From: Apiosordaria backusii
Taxonomy: Eukaryota > Ascomycota > Sordariomycetes > Sordariales > Lasiosphaeriaceae
Reading direction: 5' to 3'
Length of the DNA: 64,000 nt
NCBI GenBank assembly: GCA_030549205.1
Contig: JAUKTV010000020.1
Coordinates: forward strand, 124,001-188,000
The notes below the pieces were generated by a model that searched no databases, had not been told where the DNA came from, and was given only the letters and a program-made list of their open reading frames with translations. The stretch's first letter is position 1; the number at the start of each line of letters is the position of its first letter. A program made the position numbers and the translations under genes. Positions 57,088 to 64,000 of this stretch are shown here, piece by piece.

Positions 57088-58204
57088 CGCTCCTCTTGTT
57101 TTGTTTTCCCTTGGATGTTGAGCCTGCAAAGTCAAACGGACAATGGGCTAGATAAGGTACCGCGCCGGAGGGATCATTTATAAGAGATACACCTACGCTC
57201 AATCAAGAGTCAGAGTGGAGGGTACAAGAAAGGCTGTCGTCATTTTTTTCATGTCAGATGTCACCCTGGACGCCCTTGCCAACAAAGCATCTACCTAAAT
57301 GCAAACAGCAAGCGGCGAGAGAGATTTCATGGAACTGGTGGGATTTGACCAGGGTCTCACCCATAGATTGATTTAGCTACTGGGGATATCGGCCAGGTCA
57401 GGTTTTGCGTGCTCTCTTCTCCAGATTCACGTCCCATCTCCTTGGCTTCCTATCATGCAACTGATCATGCCTAACCAAACCACCGGTGCTCTTGGGTCCT
57501 AAGCGAAAGCAGATCACCAACATGAAGACCTCCAGGGCTATAACAAGCACCGGCAAAAGCGGCGAAATTACTTTGCGGCAGTGGTGACTGGTGCGATCTG
57601 TACCTTGGGTATTTACCCGCCGCTCAGCAGATCACAAGCACGGCAGATTCCTTGCCGTATTTAAATATGTCTGCCCTGCCTCGGATCGGGTAAAAGCAGT
57701 CCTACCCGTCTTACCCCAGATCTTGAGCTGATCACCATTCAGAAGCTGAGAACTGAAACAGCTAACCGCAGGAAGAGATGTCAGTGCAGTCAACGTTCCC
57801 GCTGGCAGTTCCCAACTTGGAGCGCGGGGCGAGTTCCTCCATGGGCTTTGATGGCTTTATAATCCACTGCTAAGACCCTAAACTCCAGACTTGCGCATCG
57901 TCGCGCTTGATGGTGAATAGCTATCCTGCTTGTAGCGTTGCATGCATGGCCGTGTGCAGCGGACATTTTACGACAGTCGCCTCATCCAACAGCCCAGTTC
58001 ATGACTAGATCGTCACAGGTACAATACCTTACCTAGGGCAGCACCGATCATACGCTAGATGTCTACACCAAGCCTTTCTCTCTGCAACACCACCACACCA
58101 AGCTGCGCGGATACCTACGTGGTCAGCTTACTATGCAAGTAGTATCAAATTGTCATTAGAATTCGACGTCGGAGACTACCTACTGGCAACCTTAGCCGCT
58201 TGCC
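57088..58204. other. Divergent intergenic region (RNase H-like B / protease)
   Basis: 1.1 kb with both promoters. A TATTTAAATA box-like element lies at about 57658-57667. No gene seen. Confidence 0.45.
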
Positions 58205-60020
58205 ATGTTGCTTCAGAGAATCGCCGTATACACCGCCTTCTTCCTCGCACTCAGCCATGGGGCCTTTCTTCCTAAGCCAGATAACGGCCTTCCGGTAGGT
58301 GAGGTTGGCAAAGGCGGAGGAAAACGCACAAAAGATCCAGGGTATGTGCGGATGCCAGTCTCGAGACAAAAGTTTAAAGGTAAAGGAAAGTCGGAACGGG
58401 GCTGGCATTGGGGGCTGCCCCCCGACCTCGATGATAAACCTCCGGCTGTTCAGCCAGGCAGACCATTTGAACCTACAAGTCGCCCTTCTCATTCAACGTC
58501 GCCGGCAAGGGCTCTGCAGCCGCCATGGTCTCCCAACTCAACAACTGCGAGCGACGGTTCCATCTTACCACCGGCTGTTGCTGCCCCAACGTCGTCTTCA
58601 ACTCTGACAAAAATAGTTAGACCTTCAGCAACGCAGCCAACCTCGCTGTCAGCTACACCCGCCACCCAGCCTCCAAGCATACATCGCCGAGCAGCAGACC
58701 GAAGATGGGGCTGGTCAAGTTTGGAAGAACTAGGCGGCATCGCATACATTATCCAGTGTTCGTTCCTACCCCTGAACCCTTTTTCTAGCTCTGCCCCCCA
58801 CTGACAAGGAAACAAATACTACTTGAAGTGGACATTGGCACCCCCCACAGAAAGTCCGCGTCTTCGTCGACACCGGCTCCTACGAACTCTGGGTCAACCC
58901 CCGCTGCAGCGCCTCGGCGTCGGACGCCCTCTGCCAAACCTTTGGCAACTATTTCCCGTCCAAGTCAAACTCAGCCATGCACATTGGTGGCAACTTTGCC
59001 GTAACGTACGGCACAGGAGCAGTAAGAGGAAGCTACTGGAGTGATGTGATGAGTATCGCTAGTTTGTCATTCCCATCCCCAATTTCTGCATTCCTTTTTT
59101 TTTCTTTTTTCTTTTCTTTTTTTTTTTGCTGACAACCACCCCTAAAAAAGTGTTTCAAATCCCCCAAGTCCAATTTGCCGTGGCAGCCGACAGCAACTAC
59201 ACCTTCGCCGGCATCCTCGGGCTAGGGTACACCTACCCGCACACCATCCCATACCCCTCCGTCCTCAACCTCATGGTCTCCCAAAAGATGATATCGGCCC
59301 CCATCTTCAGCCTCGGCCTCGGCGGCGACGGCGACGGCTTCAGCGAAATCATCTTTGGCGGGGTCAACCGCTGGAAATTCGCCGGGCCATTAGTCCCCGT
59401 GTCAATATGGCCTCCGATCAAGGAACAAGATCCTCGCTGGGTGCAATACTGGGTCAACGTCACCAGCGTGGGCATGACGAGACCAGGAGAGGCGGGAAAG
59501 CTGTACACACCCCGGGAAGGGTTCACCATGCCGACGCTGATTGACACTGGGTCTACCCTGAGCTACATCAGAGAGGACCTCGTGGCGGTGATAGGGCAGC
59601 AGTTCAACGCCGAGATTGACACGCAGGGGAACTATTTTGTCGATTGCAAGTACAGGGACATGCCAGGGACGGTGGACTTTGGGTTCAACAACGGTGCGAT
59701 GGTGATCAATGTGCGGTACAAGGACTTCATCTACCAGCTGTACCAAGGGAGGTGCATGCTCGGGGTGCAACCGGCGGATTATGGAAGCACAAACTATGTG
59801 TTAGGAGACACGTTCATCAGGGGTGCCTATTGTGAGTCTTGGTTGCCAGCCCATTGCTGCAAAACTGCTGCTTTGTAACAGAGCTGACGTGCACATCATA
59901 GTGGTGTTTGACCAGCAGTCAGACGTGGTGTGGATGAACCAATATTACAACTGTGGAGATGGGGTCGTGACAGTTGGACAAACCCCGAGGGACACCAAGA
60001 ATGTTTTTGGAGCATGCTAG
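58205..60020 (+). CDS. Secreted A1 aspartic protease, one-base frameshift
   Basis: Four exons (58205-58755, 58809-59052, 59151-59831, 59902-60020). A signal peptide (AVYTAFFLALSHG) leads into a long Pro/Ser-rich propeptide with a basic RR site, then a pepsin-like domain: VDTGSYELWV with the first catalytic Asp, the flap TYGTGAV, AGILGLG, and IDTGSTLSY with the second Asp. The frame from ILLEVDIGTP to KVRVFVDTGS is broken: the run of six C at 58841-58846 needs one more C for the conserved GTPPQK. All other exon phases fit exactly after that single change, so the rest of the gene is intact. It may be a sequencing error in a homopolymer or a young null allele. Intron 2 holds a long pyrimidine tract (about 59090-59128). 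Confidence 0.82.
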
Positions 60021-60074
60021 CTAGGTAACGAGATAGATACCTTAGACGAGGCCAAAAAAGCACGAAATTCTGCT

Positions 60075-61526
60075 CTAGGAAAATCCTGGATTCCATCCCA
60101 GTTCGCGCTGGACGGCTTCTGCTTCCTCATGGTGTGTAAGCCACTGCTGTTGAATCAATTTCGATGCTGTCGGCCACCTTTGCTCGTCCCAAAAGACGTA
60201 ACCCCACGCCTGAACCTTGCTTGGTACATATGCGCCATAGAAAGGCGAACGTCGTTTGCCCCATAAAAGCAACCATCCCATGGGCACTCTGTCATCGTCC
60301 AAGATTGAGTCGGAGCTGTACCCCGTCCAAACCCTCCATCCTCCACGGCTCCACTAGCATTCCTGACTCAGAACTTGGGTTACCTAAGGTGACTTTTGGA
60401 TGTACCATGTAAGTTACGTGGTCGGATGATCCACCATGATTATACAGGTAATCATCAATCGTCCATTCGAGGTCTTGATCAGGATCAGTGCTCTCTTCCT
60501 TTATACCGAAGTGCTCCGCTACTTTGACAAGGCCGGTCCGGCTGCGAGCCGTCAAAACTCCCAAGTTCACGGCCAGACCCCCCAAGTTAGTGAAATTCAA
60601 CAAATCTGGGTGATTTGAAGAGCCAACGTTAGTTTTTGTAGCTTGAAACCTTTTACGTACTCATAAAGCTAGGTAAAGAGGCTGCTGGCCTGGATGTCAT
60701 GATGAGCGAGACACCCGAACTTGCCAAAGATTTTCCGCGACATCCGTCTCACAAAGTTTTCAATGCAAGCGACAGCCTCTGACGCCCAGGGCTCCTCACG
60801 CCCTTTTCTGTGAGCGAGAGGAAGGAAGAAAATGTCGTGGAAGGAACTGCATATCGCACTGGATGGGATCTGGAAGACGTCGTCTTCTGCCCAATCCTCG
60901 TATAGACTCGGCTCGGAGGCCAAGTGACGTTCTATGCATCTCGAGGGCCTACAGTCGCCGGCAAGACCAAAAAGACGGTGGTATGTTTCGTATTGGTACA
61001 GAGCTCGAAAGGTGCGAATTTCCTCGTTTCTGGTCGGGCTGATGTCCAGACCCTGGAAATCAAACTGTGTTCCTTGTTTTGACTCCTTCATCAAAGCCTC
61101 GTTGAGTTTTGTCAGAGTCCAGGTGGCGTGCAGGTTGGCCATCGGCCTGACGGTAGATAGCTGAAAGGCTGCCATCTCGTAAAGATGCTGTGGTTTGATC
61201 ATGGCCGACGTGAATTCGGATTCGCCCTTGTGCCAAGAGGCGTACTTGGTGAGAAAGCTTTTAGAGACTCTTTTAGGATGAGTGGTACCCGTTTCAGAAG
61301 ACCCGCGTGGGGTGAGCAAGGTCGGATGAGACTAGTGACAGGCGTAGGCGTCGACGAGCCCACCAAGTTCGCGGTCCAAGCATGTGGATAGAGTACACTC
61401 GCGATTGCTTCGGTATTGGGCGTGCATCACAGGTGATGCATGAACAAGCGCCTTCAGTGTTGGAAGGTTCGGTATGTGAAGTAAAGTCTCATTTCTTATT
61501 TCGGCTGGGAGGGATTTCAAGGCCAT
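60075..61526 (-). pseudogene. Decayed F-box-like gene
   Basis: Reverse strand from ATG 61526. It begins with an F-box-like motif (LPAEIRNETLLHIPNLPTL, about residues 6-24) followed by VHASPVMHAQYRSNR and LDRELGGLVDAYA, a common layout in fungal F-box-type proteins. Lesions: in-frame TAG at 61332-61334 with family-like sequence continuing in the same frame, a second in-frame TAG at 60669-60671 just before a possible donor (GTACGT, about 60658), and a frame change near 60335 between VEPWRMEG and WTGYSSDSILDDDRVP. A weak intron could bypass the first stop but not all three. The end is a WGYVFWDEQRW block. It is convergent with the protease (54 bp). Alternative: a functional gene with unusual introns. 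Confidence 0.55.
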
Positions 61527-61636
61527 GGTTCGAAACGTTGCAGGTGAAACTGAAGCCACACAACACTGCCAGTGGAGAGAAACCGATGACGCTGTGCCTG
61601 TTATCAAAAGACGGCGACGGGAATCTGATTGCCCGG

Positions 61637-62776
61637 TCAAACGTCCAGCCTCAACAACCTACCCGCGATTTTACTGCCCCTCTCAGACACCACCAGCACC
61701 TCTGCATGTCCCACCTCTAAAATCCCTGGCCATGAACTTCCCTCCTCGAAAACAGCCTCACCTTTCCGACCCCAGTTGATCCTCCCATTGTCCAACTCAG
61801 CCCCCAAAACAGCCTTGATCTTCGCACCCGCAGGCCATTTCCCCCCATCTCCATCCTCATCAGTCATAAACACAACCACCACCCCCTCTCCACCAGCCAC
61901 ACTCGCAATCTGCGGCGCCCCGGCATTCCTCCCCTCCCCAGTTGGCTTATAAACCTCCTGTCTCGACCCCCAACTTAGCCCCCCATCATAGGACACCACC
62001 GCCTCAATGTTAAACCTCCCAGTCCCATACCTGGTAGTCTCCATAACCATCACCAACCCCTCCCGTCCGGTACCTCTATCCGTGAGCTCAGAAATACCCA
62101 CCATCCCATCCCTCAGTCCCCCCTCCCCTCCTGTAACCCTTCTCGGCCGTGACCAACTCCCCCCCCAGTCAGCACTAACAACAACCATCGTATCCTGCCT
62201 TCGCCCTTGATCCCCCTCAGCCGAGTAGTACAGCTGCACCTCTTGCTGCCCCGCACATGCACCCATCCTCATAAACGGCTCCCAAACCCCATCCGGCGCA
62301 CCCTTTTCCACCGCTTGGCTCAAAAACCCCCAGCTTCTCCCCCCGTCTTCAGAGCGACAAATCGTAATCCGAAACCAAGTTGGTCTACCGTCTTCGGGGC
62401 GTATATCATGGTTTCTGAACGCAGCCAGCACCGTCCCAGGTTTGATTTCTAATAAAAAGCAGTTATCGCAATCGCCGCGGGAGCGGGTAATTTCCCCCAG
62501 GGGGTGGAAAGAGCGGGCTTGGTCGTCGGTGCTGCGGGAGATGGCGAGGGTTCTCTCTCCTTCGGCGGGGGAGAAGGTGGTGTAGCTTTTCAGTAGGGAG
62601 CCGTCGGACAGGCGGCAGAGACGGGGGTAGGTGCCGGATGTGGAGGGGGCAAAGTGGTCGTGGGGGAGGACTTGGAGTTGCGGAAGAGGCGGCGGTGGGT
62701 CGCTGTTGTTATCGTTACTGGTGTTCTCTTTCTCCTTGAGGCCAAGGCCGAGCTTGGAGAGGAGGTAATGGGCCAT
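61637..62776 (-). CDS. Sialidase-like BNR/Asp-box protein, intracellular
   Basis: Single exon, 379 residues from ATG 62776; the frame is open further upstream (to 62863) but that part is unlike the family. Three Asp boxes (SxDxGxSW) are visible: SEDGGRSWG, SADWGGSWS and SYDGGLSWG, at regular spacing as in six-bladed beta-propeller sialidases (GH33-like). An arginine in YPRLCRLSDG fits the first arginine of the triad, and FRNHD and WEPFMRMG resemble fungal exo-sialidase/Kdnase relatives. No signal peptide is seen (MAHYLLSKLGLGLKEKE), so it is not obviously secreted. Substrate unknown; could be a non-sialic-acid hydrolase. Tandem with the F-box-like pseudogene 110 bp downstream. Confidence 0.82.
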   Translation of the reverse strand: MAHYLLSKLGLGLKEKENTSNDNNSDPPPPLPQLQVLPHDHFAPSTSGTYPRLCRLSDGSLLKSYTTFSPAEGERTLAISRSTDDQARSFHPLGEITRSRGDCDNCFLLEIKPGTVLAAFRNHDIRPEDGRPTWFRITICRSEDGGRSWGFLSQAVEKGAPDGVWEPFMRMGACAGQQEVQLYYSAEGDQGRRQDTMVVVSADWGGSWSRPRRVTGGEGGLRDGMVGISELTDRGTGREGLVMVMETTRYGTGRFNIEAVVSYDGGLSWGSRQEVYKPTGEGRNAGAPQIASVAGGEGVVVVFMTDEDGDGGKWPAGAKIKAVLGAELDNGRINWGRKGEAVFEEGSSWPGILEVGHAEVLVVSERGSKIAGRLLRLDV

Positions 62777-63529
62777 TTTGTCGGGTTGTGTTGAACACGA
62801 TTGAAATCTGTGGCCAGTCTTATAGAAAAATGGCGATATCGAAGATCGCTGCGATGGTGACAAGACTGAGGTAGCAGTGGTCCTTTAGTGTGCCTGGTTG
62901 ACTCGGTGATTCCGTGGTACTTAGAGTAGTTCGAAGAGTGCTGAGCTGCTGTTAATTGTACACTAGCGATAGGTAGGGAAAACGGCACTTTGCGTCATCA
63001 GCGTGTTTTGACGTGGGCCAGTGTAACCAGTGACAGGTGTGACAAACGGGTGTTTGCATCTTGGACAAGAGCGAGCACACTTGGTTGGGCACATCTACCT
63101 AGGTAAATGAATGGAAATGTCAACACCACCCGGCCAAGATCATAGACGAGAGGCAAAAGAGGCACAGCGAAATCGTGGATACTTCCCGTCGTCAACTATA
63201 TACACTACAAAGATGTAATTGGCATCAAAATAAAAATAAATAAAAAGGATTGTAAGAAAATGTATGTATGTCCGACCGAATCTCTAGATAGTGTGTGTCA
63301 TCATGTATTTTCCCCAGTTGGAACCCTCCAACCTCCCATAAGCTTTTGACATTGGAATCCATTTTCCGTCTATTACCCTTTTCGTCATGGAGAGTGTGAG
63401 AAAAAAGAAAACCAAAAACAAGACTCTTTGCGCGCCCGCCACCCGACATGAAACAACCAAGACAACGCGCAATTGAGGGCATTACGATAAAGGTAGTAGT
63501 AGTAGTAGTAATAAAGCGGACCACCACCT
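62777..63529. other. Intergenic, sialidase promoter / AGS 3' side
   Basis: 753 nt without a gene. Contains TACCTAGGTA (63096-63105) and a (GTA)6 microsatellite (63493-63510) just after the glucan synthase stop. Confidence 0.5.
63493..63510. repeat. (GTA)6 microsatellite
   Basis: Six perfect GTA units in the 3' flank of the glucan synthase gene. Confidence 0.9.
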
Positions 63530-64000
63530 TTAGGGCTTCTCGACCTGCTCCTTCCTGAAGAACTTGAAGAACCCAAAGGGGATGATCAGCTGGAATCCCA
63601 GACACACCCAAAAGTAAGGACTGGCAGCTCCGGGCATGACGCCCTGGCTGAAGTCGGGGAACGTGGTGTTGGGAGAGAGCGCGTTGGGACTGGTCGCCCG
63701 CGCCAGCATTGTGAAAGCGCTACCGATCACCTGGGCACCCACCAGGACGGTGAGAACGTGCTGTCTTGTGAGAGTGGCCAGCAGCAACATGCCCAGCCCG
63801 ACGCCCTGGATGTTGTCCAAAAGACCCAACCAGAGCCACAGGCAGCGAGAGAGAATGGCTGAGCCAACCGGCCCACCAGCCCACGGCAGGTACCAGCCGA
63901 TACCCGATGTACCCCAGAACTCCTGCGCCCACCTTGGTGCGCACAGGCCGATGGCGAAGATGGGCAAGAGCCAGGTGTGCTCCTCGCTGAAGTGGGAAAA
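63530..64000 (-). CDS. Alpha-1,3-glucan synthase, C-terminal part (partial)
   Basis: Open from the right edge to the stop at 63530-63532 (about 156 residues). The sequence is the last multi-helix membrane region of the ~2400-residue alpha-1,3-glucan synthase: HTWLLPIFAIG, APRWAQEFWGTS, WYLPWAGG, CLWLWLGLLD, IQGVGLGMLLLATLTRQH, ARATSPN and a closing FWVCLGFQLIIPFGFFKFFRKEQ. The enzyme polymerises cell-wall alpha-glucan at the plasma membrane; this end includes the putative export channel helices. The GT5 synthase and amylase-like domains lie outside the window. The call rests on this C-terminal signature only. Confidence 0.85.
   Translation of the reverse strand, partial: FSHFSEEHTWLLPIFAIGLCAPRWAQEFWGTSGIGWYLPWAGGPVGSAILSRCLWLWLGLLDNIQGVGLGMLLLATLTRQHVLTVLVGAQVIGSAFTMLARATSPNALSPNTTFPDFSQGVMPGAASPYFWVCLGFQLIIPFGFFKFFRKEQVEKP

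Noticed and set aside
1..64000. CRISPR arrays, operons, bacterial insertion sequences, retroelement RT/integrase
   Set aside because: None seen; spliced genes and tRNA introns show nuclear fungal DNA, and the RNase H-like genes stand alone without RT or integrase.

Overview
The window is nuclear DNA of a filamentous ascomycete, most likely a Sordariomycete and probably Sordariales. Evidence: nearly all genes carry short (53-84 nt) GT-AG introns with CTAAC-like branch points, there are HET-domain and LaeA-like genes, intergenic DNA is rich in TAGGTA/TACCTA motifs, tRNA genes have introns after position 37, and the right edge cuts an alpha-1,3-glucan synthase gene. The order-level placement is inference. 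Exon borders were read by hand; for the multi-exon genes the exon lengths were checked to add up to an open frame.

Layout. 0-10 kb: 5' exon of a short-chain dehydrogenase, a HET-domain gene, a small degenerate hemerythrin-fold gene, a 3.9 kb gap, and an unrecognised 549-residue Ser/Pro-rich protein. 10.3-16.4 kb: a 6 kb gene desert. 16.4-29.2 kb: IlvD/Edd dehydratase, tRNA-Ala, tRNA-Lys, MARVEL-like membrane protein, tRNA-Ile, Kgd4/YMR-31, cytochrome c heme lyase, RUS/DUF647 protein and mevalonate diphosphate decarboxylase (mostly housekeeping). 29.8-44 kb: a full-size PDR-type ABC transporter, a second tRNA-Ile, a divergent pair made of an ER PDI-like protein without its CXXC and a secreted-pathway prolyl 4-hydroxylase, then an aldo-keto reductase, a cytochrome P450 and a LaeA-like methyltransferase. 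44.7-52 kb: an ENA-type Na+/K+ P-type ATPase and an OPT oligopeptide transporter. 53-64 kb: a second hemerythrin-like gene, two tandem RNase H-fold proteins lacking catalytic acids, an A1 aspartic protease with a one-base frameshift, a decayed F-box-like gene, a sialidase-like protein, and the C-terminus of alpha-1,3-glucan synthase.

How the genes fit together. The most suggestive arrangement is at 35.3-37.7 kb. A prolyl 4-hydroxylase catalytic-subunit-like gene and a PDI-like gene ending in HDEL are transcribed divergently from a 393-bp spacer. In animals PDI is the beta subunit of collagen prolyl 4-hydroxylase, and its CXXC chemistry is not needed for that role. The PDI-like protein here has EEHS where CGHC should be, so it could be a non-redox partner of the neighbouring hydroxylase. 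Next to it, the reductase, P450 and methyltransferase form a small oxidation/methylation group flanked by transporters, but no PKS, NRPS or terpene synthase is present.
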